A DNA stretch of 64,000 nt from Triatoma infestans (lineage: Eukaryota; Arthropoda; Insecta; Hemiptera; Reduviidae). The stretch covers positions 94,388 to 158,387 of the forward strand of contig JAAEAF010001583.1 in NCBI GenBank assembly GCA_011037195.1. The letters run 5' to 3'. Of this stretch, positions 22,943-34,392 are shown piece after piece. The notes beneath the pieces were generated by a model. It searched no databases. It was not told where the DNA came from and was given only the letters and a program-made list of their open reading frames with translations. The first letter of the stretch is position 1. Each line of letters begins with the position of its first letter. The translations under genes were made by a program, and so were the position numbers.

Positions 22943-23327
22943 TATAGTGTGCAGTATAGTGTGCAGTATAGTGTGCAGTATAGTGTGCAGGAATAGTGTG
23001 CAGTATAGTGTGCAGTATAGTGTGCAGTATAGTGTGCAGTATAGTGTGCAGTATAATGTACAGAATAGTGTGCAGTATAGTGTGCAGTATAGTGTGCAGT
23101 ATAATGTACAGAATAGTGTGCAGTATAGTGTGCAGTATAGTGTGCGGTATAGTGTGCAGTATAGTGTGCAGTATAGTGTGCAGTATAATGTGCAGTATAA
23201 TGTGCAGTATAGTGTGCAGCATAGTGTGCAGCATAGTGTGCAGTATAATGTGCAGTATAGTGTGCAGCATAGTGTGCAGCATAGTGTGCAGTATAATGTA
23301 CAGAATAGTGTGCAGTATAGTGTGCAG
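22943..23327 (+). repeat. 12-bp minisatellite, 32 units
   Basis: Unit TATAGTGTGCAG. The 385-bp array is 31 units of 12 bp plus one 13-bp unit (GAATAGTGTGCAG, with an extra G, at about 22990). Variants TATAATGTACAG, GAATAGTGTGCAG, CATAGTGTGCAG, TATAATGTGCAG and one TGTGCGG occur in ordered groups. Because the unit is a multiple of three, several frames on both strands stay open as tetrapeptide repeats (for example VQYS); these are not genes. Confidence 0.97.
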
Positions 23328-23396
23328 TATGTTTACCTTTTAGGAAAATATTAGTATTTTTCCCCCAAGAAAAAGCGAAAAATCCAATGAAAATAT

Positions 23397-23607
23397 TTCC
23401 ATTTAACCAATTTCTATTTTCTCTTACTCTTAGTAAGAGGAAGTATTGTAATCGTGTTAAAGTTTCGTTATAGCGTTTTCGCCGCAAATATACGGTTTAT
23501 ATGGAAGTATGCGTGTAAAAGTTCAAACTTGATATTTTGTTTAACACGTTGCCATGGAATGATTTTTGAAGATATCCTTATTTAGATTCCAGTGAGCCTT
23601 GTGTATC
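23397..23607 (+). mobile_element. HLR 5' block, forming one arm of an inverted repeat
   Basis: ACTCTTAGTAAGAGGAAGTA hairpin, then TTGTAATCGTG and GTTTTCGCCGCAAATATACG, followed without the GT tract by the segment AAAGTTCAAACTTGATATTT. The last 106 bases recur inverted at 23920-24022. Confidence 0.7.
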
Positions 23608-24022
23608 TAATAAAGATACATGGTAGTATGGAGATATTAGGCTGTGTTAAAGAAGCACTTATATAAGTTTTAAATATTAAATTGGTACTAATGGCGTTGA
23701 ATTAACCGTCTATGAGTTTGGTACGAAAAACTAATAATTAAACAAAGATATATATTATAAAATAAAATATTTACCTTCAATGAAAGTAACATTATGACAC
23801 ATTTATTAAGAACAATAGTTTTTCATCATAAAATTTACATCCTGCAGAAACTTGCACCGTGTTTTCCTTACAGCAAGTTGACGTCCAAGTTTATCTTCGT
23901 CATTTTTGTAACAAACTGTGTATCTAAGGCTCACTGGAATCTAAGTAGGGGTATCTTCAAAAATTATTCCATGGCAAAGTGTTAAACAAAATATCGTTTG
24001 AACATTTACACGCTTACTTCCA
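23502..24022. repeat. Inverted repeat, ~104-bp arms, 312-bp loop
   Basis: The left arm 23502-23607 and the complement of 23920-24022 align over their whole length with scattered mismatches (both contain GTTTAACAC, TTGCCATGGAAT, TTTTTGAAGATA and TTAGATTCCAGTGAGCCTT). The left arm starts within an HLR copy. Confidence 0.85.
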
Positions 24023-24179
24023 TTTTTGTCTATTTTATAATACTTGTTATTAGAGCTTGTATTGAAGGTAATTTACAACTTCCGGAAACAATAGAACACT
24101 TTCTATTCCAAAGTCCAATATAGTCCTTATCGAACCGGTGCTCCTTATACCGTTAACCCAGTGGTCGGCAAACTCGTCA

Positions 24180-26200
24180 TCCAAAAGAGCCAAATATAAA
24201 CAATACAAAATTGAAGTTGATTCAAAGAGCCATTTTTTATAAACTTAAGCTTTGCTTTAGTAGAGACATTTTTATGGAAATAATTAGGATTAAAAGTACA
24301 CTCTCGAGCTTGCCTTTGCTAAATATGTCTTAGTTTAATTAACGGTACATTAAATAAAACTAGTATCATACTTATATAAAGATATTATTTATTTAAAAAT
24401 ATAACAAGTTAAATAATATAAAAGGTATTGTAATGGGAACCATTACATAATTAATAATTTGATGTTGCTGTGTAATTTTTTGTTTCAAAGTGTCGGAAAA
24501 AAAAGTATGATTACTAAAAGAGAAAAAAAATAAAAGGGAAGATGAATGTAGGAAAAGGAAAAGGGCAGAAAAAAAGGAAAAATTTACGTTACTTTGAGAA
24601 TGTAGAGAAGAAAGACGACCCATGATTTGTATATAATAAATAGAAGTTAAGTTAAAATAAAAATAGTACCAAACAATAGCTATGTACGTATGTCTGTGTG
24701 GTGGGGAGCGCGTATGTGTGGTGACGGGCTGAGTCAGGTTGCTACAGCCCAGAGGTGAAGGGCGATCAGCTCTAAATTTCTACCGAGTTTTTCGGATTTT
24801 TTTCTTACTTTCTTTTTCGTAAAGTGAAGGGCCAACCAGCCAGGAAGTGTTGGGCCATACCCTGAAGGGGATCAACCAGAAAAGGAAAGTGAAATTAGAG
24901 CAAAACCACCTGTATGGAGCAAGTTGGCTAAACCTAAAACATAAAAGAAACGAATTTGGCACATCCAGTCTGTAAGTTAGTTTTTTTCTTTTCTACATAC
25001 GCATCGAGAGGAAAAGCCGATTTAAAAACAACAAAAAAACTGAGGGGACAGTGGGGACTACCCTTTTTGAGTTGTGAGTTTGGTACAAATTTCGATAACA
25101 AATTGTCTGTTTGTAATTTATTTTTCTAAGTTTGGAAACAATTTGATTTATATTTTATTTATGTTTGTGTAAATCATTTCATTTTCTGTTTTGAGGTACG
25201 TACTAACTTGAAGTACCAATTTACTTTTATAAATTAAGTCTTGTGACTTATATTCCGTTTCCTCATCAACTTATTATACTCAGAGTACTGTTTTATTTGG
25301 ATTCAAAGTGGCCACTTATTTTAATTATTTTTCTTTTGTTTCATTTTGTACAAATTGGTTTTATTTTTTTTTCCAATTTCAAGTTTTCTTATTTTGGTGT
25401 GATTCATTTTTCTCATTTTTTTTGTACCGATACAATAAATGTATATTTTTTTTGTAGATAACTTCTTTATTTCAACTATTGCCTACAAATAATTTTAATT
25501 GGGGTATAGGACCCACAATTAAAAGAGAGAGAGAGGAGATCGTTCTCTAATGGTTCGTTTTTCTTCTCATTTACAACAAATGAAGTAGTAAGAAAAAGAA
25601 AAGATTATCAGGTAAGGCCAATCGGCTTTATTTTTCTTTTTTTGTGGTTTCCTTGGAATAAATACATTCATCTGACCCACTGGGAAAAGGTGTACGTAAT
25701 AGCAATCAGAATTAAGAAGGCGTAGTAAGAGAAAGCAACAGCTGGTGGTGAGCTTGTTCGTAATTAGAAACGAAGGTGGCCGAATGAGTTAAAGGGCCAC
25801 TCTATGAATTGAGAAACGACGGTTCGATTCTCAGCCTGTACTTCTAATATATTTATTTTTTTTTGTTGTTTCGGCTGGCTTGCCATCTCGTTTTTTAATT
25901 TATATTTTTATTCTAACTTGCCTCCTTCTCTAGAGATCCAGTTACCTGTTCCTCTCCTCCTTCTTCGAATTCCCGTCCTAACCAGGGGTTTGTAGTTTTT
26001 CCCCTCCCCCTTTTTCCAAGAAAAACTAACGTGGCGCCCATCCCCTTTCCTTTTTTTTATTTACTTGATGTTTTCCCCTATATCATTGGTTTTCCTTATT
26101 ATTTTAACCAAGGTTTATTCCTACAGGTAATTATTTTTTTTTCGGTCAGAAGAGCCCCTCAACCCCACCCGTCTCCACTGCAGCTCAGTCGGGACCCTGA
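24180..26200. other. Non-coding interior of the hAT element
   Basis: No frame with family resemblance. It holds T-rich runs, a somewhat more GC-rich part at about 24690-24930, and the tRNA-like segment. It may include foreign DNA trapped between the transposon ends. Confidence 0.5.
25773..25849 (+). other. tRNA-like segment with A- and B-box-like motifs
   Basis: GTGGCCGAATGAGTTAAAGG resembles the D-arm of Leu/Ser-type tRNAs, and GGTTCGATTCTC matches a pol III B box about 40 bases later. The end CTTC could pair with the start GAAG. The cloverleaf is not clean, so a tRNA-derived SINE head or tRNA pseudogene is more likely than a working tRNA. It lies inside the hAT element. Confidence 0.4.
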
Positions 26201-26208
26201 GTTGTTCG

Positions 26209-27015
26209 CTAAAGTGTTCGGCCGGCTAAAGCAAATTTTAGTGTAACAGTATCCTTAAAAAAAACTACAAATACTCCACTAATGTGAACATGGTCTTGCA
26301 TTTCCTTGGAAAGTAAGGGTAAGTCAGTTTTTAATTTTAGGCACGATTCCAAGTTCTCATCGATAAGCCGATTTCTTAATTTACTCTTGATAAAGTTTAT
26401 GCTTGAAAATGATTGTTCGCATAAATATGTAGACCCAAATAAGGAAAGAACAACAAACGCTAGTTTCTTCAGTTGATCATATGAGTCAGGAATACTATTC
26501 CAGGTGTTAAAAATCAACGTATCATCCCTCTCCAGATCTTTCAAAGCAGACCGCTTGTGCTGTGAACTTAACTCACATTTATTTTTCTCCAATAGCTCTA
26601 AATCGGCACAAAGACGCTCGAATTTTGAGCTCCACAATTCTTTATTTTTTAAATCCAGCAACCGCATTTCAAAGCGGCCAATATCAATATTAAAGGACGA
26701 AAAATTTATTTCTGTTACCGTGGCATTCAGAGGTTTTTTAACAAAGGCTAACGTTGCTTTGCTGTTTCTAAAGTCTTTGAACCTGCCGAGAAAAGCTTCC
26801 TTCATATTTAACAGTGTTGTTCTGAAATAGCAAATGTCAATATTAGACTTATTTTCTCGACCATATTTCAATAGGTATGGAAAGTGAATCAGAGTTTCTC
26901 TTTCAAAATCTTCGGCAAAAAGCGACAATTTGTTTTCGAATAAAATTACTATAATAAGTACAAATAGTTGAAATACATTTCGGTGCGGAGCAATTCGACG
27001 GAGATAATGATACAC
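26209..27015 (-). pseudogene. hAT transposase, C-terminal remnant
   Basis: About 268 residues, open without interruption. The C-terminal segment holds the hAT dimerisation region: LAFVVLSLFGSTYLCEQSFS, then SINFIKSKLRNRLIDENLES, which ends with LKLKTDLP. This resembles the Charlie/Buster-type transposases with zinc-finger BED N-termini, but here the BED finger and most of the catalytic core are absent (full proteins are usually about 600 residues). The listed Met at 27015 is simply the first in the open stretch. The C-terminal 30 or so residues (HVHISGVFVVFFKDTVTLKF) may be read-through beyond the original end. It cannot transpose by itself. The open frame may reflect recent insertion or chance. 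Confidence 0.85.
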
Positions 27016-27564
27016 ATGACTGCGAGCGACTATCCGTGCTATTGTTGGTTTCTAAAAATGTGCCTCATTTCTGTAGGCTTGCGTTTCAAAAATGTTTACT
27101 TGTCTCTTACAAGGCAAGTTAATAAATAATATTCCGTGCCTGGACTAAACATTTCATGAAAGAGCCGCAGCCAAGGAGCCGCGTTTTGCCGACCACTGCG
27201 TTAACCAATCAGTTGATAGTCTGCTAACCACCATCAGATTAGAGGAAATATGTGGATAATTTGTTATTACATAGATGGCGTTCTCAAACTCAAGGCGTTC
27301 ATTTTATAGGACTGATGTATTTAAGGTTCGGACGAGAGGAGAAAGGCGAGAATGAAATTTTTTGTGTCGGGCCGAGATTAAAACTTGTAGACATAAGATA
27401 CTTTTAGATCTGTGTGAATGGTTTTATAGGAGGCGTAATATGGACGTACGTATATTGGTTATTCGGCGTAGGAATTTTGTCTGAAAGGTTTGGAGACGAT
27501 AGATGTTAAAAATTGCAGAATTGCATGAAATCCTGGGTTGAAAGACAAAATCGGTTGACCAAAT

Positions 27565-28264
27565 GTGAAATTTTTTTTTCTTTCTCTGTACTCCTTAAAT
27601 CGTGTCAAATTTTCGATATCGAGTTTTCACCGGAAATATCCGTTTTGAAGTACCCCGAGTCTAAAAAAGTGGTTTTTAGCAAATGGTCCGTATGTGTGTG
27701 TGTTTGTGTGTGTGTGTATGTGAACAGCATAGCTCAAAAACGAAAAACCGTAGAAAGTTGAAACTTGATATTACGTTTAAGTATCACCATAGGACCTGAC
27801 GGTGCGCTATCTGTCAAAATTCCTCAATCGGAAGTACCACATTACTAGTTTTTTTTTACGTTTTTGTTTTTGCGATTTTCTTAAAAATGGCTCCGACGAT
27901 TTTCTTTAAACTTCAAATATCAGCTACACATACAAAGAGCTACAACTTTTATTTGAAACACTTCTCCGGGAAAATTCATTTAAGAGCACTACTGGGGGAG
28001 GGGTGTAGTTACAGCTTCCTCTAAAGTGCTATCATAGTTGATTATGCAATTCTATCATCCAAAGAAAATTAATTAGAAATAAATGGATGGTCAAAATTTC
28101 AAGTTTTAAGAAAATTAGTAAGCCGAAAGTGCGCTTTTACTGGACAGCTTTTTTAGTTTTCGACGAATTTCGTTATATTTGGTACAGAAACTATAACATT
28201 TGTTAATTATAATTTTGAGAATTGGAGTAAGAGAAAGTTGTGTGACTGTTTCGCACCAGATTTT
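27565..28264 (+). mobile_element. HLR copy, near complete
   Basis: 5' block CTTTCTCTGTACTCC, ATCGAGTTTTCACCGGAAAT; GT tract at about 27692-27720; CATAGCTCAAAAACGAAAAA; module with ATGGCTCCGACGATTTTC; 3' end GGAGTAAGAGAAAGTTGTGT with hairpin GTGTGA-CTGTT-TCGCAC (one mismatch) and CAGATTTTTT. One internal module is full, the second is short. Confidence 0.9.
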
Positions 28265-29104
28265 TTTTTGCATGTTATACCAATTACTCATATTATCACC
28301 TATGGTATGAAGTTGTTACGTATTATCCCAGACAAGATGTTAAGGGTGCTCAGAGAAAACTGGGACGTCATGCAATTCTCTGAATTGCCAAAAGTGTAGG
28401 CACTGCCAACTGTATAAAAGACAATTAAATATTCAATACAACTTTGAAATTTGAATAAAATTTGGCATTTAGTTATTATAAAACTGGCAGTCAGAGTAAG
28501 TTGTATGAATATTTCATATTCTTTTTTCTTTTTTTAATATTAATAACAGTAGATACCATGGGCAGGTACATTGCTGTAAATATACATTTAGAGATAAAGA
28601 AACAAATCGCAAATATAAATCGATTGTTATTTCTCTAGGGTACGTAGCTTATTGGAAATGTTTTATACTTTCTCATATCTCCACAGTAATTTTTCACTTA
28701 TACATATATGCATAACTGTATATTTTTATGGTATATATATATATATAAGTTAAAATATACTTCAACTATCTTTAGAGTATGAAAAATATTACTGCGCTAT
28801 TGTATAGAAAACACACACACTGTTTGACTGGGTGTCTTTATGCTATGTCATTTTTAAATCACCATAAGAGATTTATTTCACAACCATTTCTTACAACCAA
28901 TGATCTGTTCCCTCAGAATCTTGTTCTGTTGATTTTTCTTTTAGTTGAATGTCATTTTTGTTATGCGTTCTATTGTAGGAAATAACACTGAGAGAAAGTG
29001 TACATCATTACTGATTTAGTTTACTTCTCTATATTTTTTCTTCACAAACATTCTTGCAATAATTTTTACTTGATTACCACTCAGAGTTATTTATTTGACC
29101 CGAC
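28265..29104. other. Gene-free stretch with HLR scraps
   Basis: A weak 3'-end-like segment (CAGAGTAAGTTGTATGAATA with TTTCATATTC) lies at about 28492-28522. The rest is unassigned AT-rich sequence. Confidence 0.5.
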
Positions 29105-29121
29105 TATATTTCTTACTAAAT

Positions 29122-30937
29122 GAAGAGGGCTTGTTGGGTGAGTTCCAAGCGGGCTTCCGCAAAAACTACTCTCAGTTGACAATATTGCTAGTTTGATGAG
29201 TATAGTCCGAATTAAGTTGAGTCAAAAAAGACAGAAGGTCTTCGCCTTTTTTGTGGATCTACGCGCTGCCTTTGACCGGGTGGACCGTTATGCTCTTTTC
29301 TACAAGCTCTCTGAGCTGGGGTTATCCAGTAGAATGGTGAATATATTGAGGAAACTGTACGATGGAACTTTGAGTTCTGTGTGGTGCAAGGGAGGGCTTA
29401 CCGAGGAATTTGAAACCACCATGGGAGTTAAGCAGGGATGCTTATTATCCCCCCTTTTATTCTCTCTTTTTATTAATGATGTGGTGGATGGGTTGAGTGG
29501 TGGCATAAGAATCGAAAATATGCGTATAAAAGTCCTAGCCTACGCTGATGACCTCGTTTTCCTGGCTTCCGATAAGTTATCGCTGCAACTAATGATGAAT
29601 GATTTTGAGGAGTATTATGAAGTGGAATTTGGAATTAAATTTGAGTAAATCGAAGGTACTTGTATTTAGGAATGGGGGTCGACTTTCACTTGGAGAGCTC
29701 TGGTTTTACGGCGGCGAGGCGGTCGAGGTGGTTAACACTTATAAATATTTAGGTATCGCTCTGACATCAAATTTATCTATGGCAAGGCATTTTAAAGAAA
29801 AGTGTGAAAATGCTAAGTTTGCTCTGAATGCTTTTAATAAAATACTTTTGGATAAGTCCGTGCCTTTTTCATCCAAATTAAATATTTTCAATGCGGTGGC
29901 AAGATCTATAATCTGTTATGGGTCGCAAATATGGGGGTCGCAAATGCACAAACACGTAGAACTTCCGCTTAAATTTTTCATTAAAAAGTGTTTTAATCTG
30001 CCCTGGAACACGCCCGACTTTATACTGCACCTGGAGACACAACTAATGCCCACATTTCTATACTCATTCAGACTTCACTATAAATACATTCGCAAGTGCT
30101 TGCTTCTCCCCCCTGTTAGATATCCTCATGTACTAGCAAAGATTATTATAAAAAATAAACTGTTCTGGTATAAGGATTGGGAAAATTTGTGTAATTTGTA
30201 TGACATAAAATTGGAGGAAATGATAGCAGGAGAGATTAAAATAGGCTATATTGTGAGTAAAATAAAAGAAAATTTAATGTATAACTACAAAGTCAAAGCC
30301 CAGAATAGTATTCATCATGTTATCTATAAACAGCTGGATCAGAACAAGAATTATTTTTTCAGTCATATGGACTCTGATACAATTAGTTGGATATTTAAGT
30401 GTAGGGCAGAACTGATCTGCTTAAATAAATATTATTTTAATAAAGAAATAAAATTATGTTCGCTGTGCAATAGACGGGAGGATGAGGATATCTACCATTT
30501 TATTTGCATATGCCCCATTCTGAAGGAATTTCGCATCTTATGTTTTCAGAATACTGTACTTAATTTTGGGGAACTTCTATATTATCTAAATGGGAATGAT
30601 TGGCCCAATTTGGTCAAGTATGTTAAAATGGCCTGGAAGTACAGATATGAATTAGTCCAGCAATTCAATTTTTAATGATTCTTAATTCTATGGTTTCCCT
30701 TTTTTTTTTTTTTTGGTTTTGTTTAAGATCATTTTCTGTTTCTCAGATGCCTCGATATTTTGTTTGTTTATCATGTTATGGTCTGTAATTTATATTGTAT
30801 ATTGTGTAATTTATATTGTCAATGGTTTTGTGCTTATTTAAAAGACGACTCCCTCAGACGGCCTATGGCCATGAGTATGTCTTTAAATGTATTAATAATG
30901 CAATTATTCTATGTATACACTGTGCTAAATAAAGACA

Positions 30938-30978
<41 letters not shown>
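29122..30978 (+). mobile_element. 5'-truncated non-LTR retrotransposon with long TSD and (ATT)n tail
   Basis: Flanked by TATATTTCTTACTAAAT at 29105-29121 and 30979-30995 (17 bp; the first bases of the right copy overlap the tail, so at least 15). The element starts inside the RT finger region and ends with about 14 ATT units (from 30937). Same family as 17123-19944, with fewer lesions, hence a younger insertion. Confidence 0.93.
29125..30675 (+). pseudogene. Reverse transcriptase and C-terminal domain of the non-LTR element
   Basis: Starts with LLGEFQAGFRKNYS, then a one-base lesion near 29175 puts the next part in the frame opening at 29193: FFVDLRAAFDRVD with the first catalytic Asp, GVKQGCLLSPLLFSLFINDV, and AYADDLVFLA (29538 onward) with the catalytic pair. 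Another frameshift near 29630 moves to a 358-residue frame: NLSKSKVLVF, YKYLGIALTS, IICYGSQIWG, LPWNTPDFILHLE, and the C-terminal Cys/His motif LCSLCNRRE...YHFICICP. The two frames overlap by about 50 bp. RNase H is absent. The protein would perform target-primed reverse transcription; this copy lacks the endonuclease and has two frame breaks. Confidence 0.88.
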
Positions 30979-30983
<5 letters not shown>

Positions 30984-30995
30984 TTCTTACTAAAT

Positions 30996-32800
30996 CCTAT
31001 TTTATTAAACTGCCAGTTTTTTGGAAAAGCCGGAAAATGATTCGTTGTGATTTGTACATTATATCTTTCATATAATTTCAGGTATAATCTTTAATCTCTT
31101 TAAAATAACATTCTTCACAATGTAATGTGATCAAATCGTTTGGTTTTGATTTCTTTACCGAAGGCAAATTAGGGTTTCTCGTTTGCAAAATACTAAGACC
31201 ATCGTTCAGGTCACATCAAGTTGGCTTGGTATAAACGCATTATCTCCATTATTACATTAGGCTTCTACAGGGTAGTGTTAGCTTGGATTACTAGACCAAT
31301 GCTGGCAAAAATCAGAGTAGAGATGCAAAAAAAGCAGTAGAAGGCTCTTCCAACTTAGAATGTCAAGGTCTAAGTCTCCCCTCCCCTATTGGTAAAATTG
31401 TAGCCATGTTTTCATCTGAAAAACCGTAATTTTTTTTTCTATCGTTTTTCTTATTCTATCTTTTTTCTAAATATCGGCAACCTTGTTCTGCTCAGACGGA
31501 GCGCATCATCTCTATTGACACTGCGTCATTTTCCTGTACGTAATATTGTGATTTGCCAGGATTTGTGGTCTTCTCTAACACTTCTTGCACTTATGGGAGA
31601 ATAGCTCTGGTTTTTTTCTCTTCTCCTCCATATTTTCTCGTTTATTTATTCGTGGAGGCGGTTTGACCTTATTAAAGAGAGCAGTTATTAGCTTCCTAAA
31701 GCTTGTCGAAAAAATGATCTGTCAATCTGTAAGCCTAAATTCGTTTGCTTTAACCACACCACAAAACAACGCCACTGATATCATTGTTTTTATCTTTACC
31801 ACGGAACAGAGCCCATAGAATTATGATGGTACTCTGCATCTGACACAATCTATGCGACTTCAACTTTTGAAATTGCTAACGAATTAAGCTCCAATCTCTA
31901 TGCAACTTCCTAGGCATTTTAGTATAATACTTGGCAATCTAAGTACAAGTCTTAGTCCATTTTTTTACAAGAATACAAGATGTCTTTAATCATTCTTCAA
32001 CAAGTCAACATGTTTACAGTTATCAAAAAGTCTTACTAAGATGTTATCTACGGCCAACCTCGTCCTCTGGTTCCCAATCTCTTTGCTATTTACTTAATTG
32101 TATATTAAGCAAAGAGCTTGATATTAATTTGAATATATTATGCTATTAACTTGAATTATATATTTGGTTTTTAGGACATTTAAGCTACCTAAATTTTGAC
32201 TACATGGTTCAATAATGATAAGCAGCGCCTTTGCCAAGCAGTAAGAGAAAACTAAAAAATTGATAAATATTTGAAATAGATACAATATATGAATATTGAG
32301 ATTATGTGGTTGGATTACTTATATTGCTTGTATGTGGGGGTGGAATGTGATAGTTGGTTGCAAATGCTAGAGAAGATATTGTCTTCTTGTATGTTAGATA
32401 GCGGTACTGTCACATCTAGTGGTATTACGCCAGGAATAGCAAATAATACTATTGAGTAAAATAGGTTAGGAACTAGAACAACTAATTCCATATTCACTAG
32501 CTTACATTTCTATGTTGTACAGAGTGAGGGTGTGCGTGCGTTTGTGTGTATGAGTGAGAGAGAGGGAAGCTATCTGTATTGTACAACCAGAAACATCTGT
32601 TCTTCTCCAATACATATTGATTGGCTTAATAAGGTGACACTAAATCTTGTCCTATTTTCTATTTATAGACAGTGTTATACCTACTGCAACCACCGAGTGT
32701 GTCGCTATCTACTGCAGTAAATTTGGATACAACTATGAAAAAAATAAAGATACAGAGTTATTTCATATTTATTTTTACATAAATAAATATTATTTTATTT
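30996..32800. other. Gene-free stretch
   Basis: AT-rich, no family resemblance in any frame. No repeat of the families seen elsewhere was recognised with confidence. Confidence 0.5.
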
Positions 32801-32804
32801 TATT

Positions 32805-33335
32805 TTTACTTTCCGTCACTGCTATGAGAAGAATAATTTTCCATTTTCATCACAAAATTTCGCAATTGGAGTTTTTATTGGAAATACATTTTTGAAAGAG
32901 TGTCTGAAAATTGACAAATATTAATTAAATTTGAAATTTTGTCTCAATTCCCGTGAAGCAAAATATAGTGATGAGGGCGGGGGAGGGGGTACATTTTAGT
33001 TAGCGCACTTAGCAAATTGTACTTGAAGTGATTAAATTGTTATACAGGAAATGTACGCTAATAAAATTGACCAACGGTGGTAATAACACATGTCAGAAAT
33101 TTTTTCAACATTTCCCTAAAATCAATTTCTTAATGGATCGCTTCAATAAAACGTGACCTGTGCAATTAGGAATCTAAATCTAAAGTAAATCATTGCAGCA
33201 GTTTGGAAGAAATTTCTAAAAAACTCAAAACCCAGGTTTATGAAGTCGCTCTACCGGTAAACCGATTTTTTTTTTCGTATTTGGAATCCTATCAATGCTT
33301 CTTTTGTAACTTAATATTATTTGTGTCATTTTATT
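32805..33335. mobile_element. HLR fragments, mixed orientation
   Basis: A plus-strand 5'-block-like piece at about 32806-32890 (TACTTTCCGTCACTGC, TTTTTATTGGAAATACATTT) and a minus-strand module piece at about 33185-33300 (AAATTTCTAAAAAACTCAAA, CGGTAAACCGATTTTTT, ATCCTATCAATGCTTC). Strongly diverged; boundaries approximate. Confidence 0.5.
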
Positions 33336-34336
33336 TAAATGGCTTTGGGTGGAAATTTTAGGGGAATGTTTTAGAAACCTCCAAAATGACGTTCTGGCAG
33401 AGAGGCTTAAATGACTGAGGGATGTATACGAAATTTAAAAAAAAAAATTCACAACCGATTTCAAAAAAATTGCGAAGAACTGAAAATAAAATAAAAACAT
33501 CAGAAATGTCTTACTTTCCCAAACTTCATGCTAGATGAGTTAAGACAATTTATATATGTGTGAAAAAAAAGAAAACAATATATACAAAAGCTATGTGAAT
33601 ATAATGTCATAAACAGATCCACTGTTGAGGAAATTCGCCAGTCTAGTGAAATTTCATATTGCTAATACCAGCCGTTTTAAGCGCTACCATTGCTGCTAAG
33701 CGCACACTTTCCGCTACTGCAAATCACGCCTACCGGACCGTACGGACTAACGCGCTAGAATTTGGAGAACCAAGCTTCCATCAAGAGCCATACAAAAAAC
33801 TTATAAGTACCTGGTAATCTCAGGAATTTAATCAGTTCAAAATCAACATTTGAAGAATCTTAGAAAAAACATTGAACATTCAAGAAACAATACTTGAAGT
33901 AAGAGCCCATCCAGCCAGTACGAAGAAGAATTCAAGAGCTTGTATAATAGAAGATTCCCCAACTAACTCTTAAAGAGTTAGCAAAGGAACTACTTACTAC
34001 AACCAATCAACTGCCTGCATTCAGCTTTCTGCCAGAAGTCCCATTGCAGGTCAGAAAGTTTTCACTAAGCTAGCCACCTTAGCTAATCGACTGTTAGAAG
34101 TATCAGACTTCTAACAAGCTACAGTACTAATTTAACATCATCACCCTTTGCTCTGTCACTCTATTTAGTAAGGGACCTTTACTTTTCTCCTCACGAAGTA
34201 CGTTAAATATACTTTTGGGTGTTAAAAGTGGGTACAAATAGTGAGTGATAAAAATTCCAGCAACGTCAATCCACGTTTCTGCTACTATTGTCAGAAGTTT
34301 GAGTTTTCTGCGTTTTTGATATAATTTTGTTCAGAA

Positions 34337-34392
<56 letters not shown>

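Larger units (their letters stand above)
24159..27198 (-). mobile_element. hAT DNA transposon, internally deleted, with 8-bp TSD
   Basis: The terminal inverted repeats begin CAGTGGTCGGCAAA on both ends (24159 on the plus strand; 27198 on the minus strand). A perfect 8-bp direct duplication CGTTAACC flanks the element (24151-24158 and 27199-27206), the length characteristic of hAT elements. Inner ends both carry GAGCC-rich sequence. The remaining transposase is only the C-terminal part on the minus strand; the first half of the gene, which should lie toward 27198, has been lost because only about 180 bp remain between it and the right end. The left two thirds (24180-26200) hold no transposase. 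So this is a non-autonomous deletion derivative. Confidence 0.93.

Noticed and set aside
22943..23327. CRISPR-like direct repeats
   Set aside because: Units are contiguous 12-mers without spacers, and the window is eukaryotic.
22860..23487. Several long overlapping open frames on both strands
   Set aside because: They are by-products of the 12-bp minisatellite; the repeated tetrapeptides change with frame and no protein signal remains outside the array.
25773..25849. Functional tRNA gene
   Set aside because: Acceptor and anticodon stems do not pair well; kept only as a tRNA-like segment.
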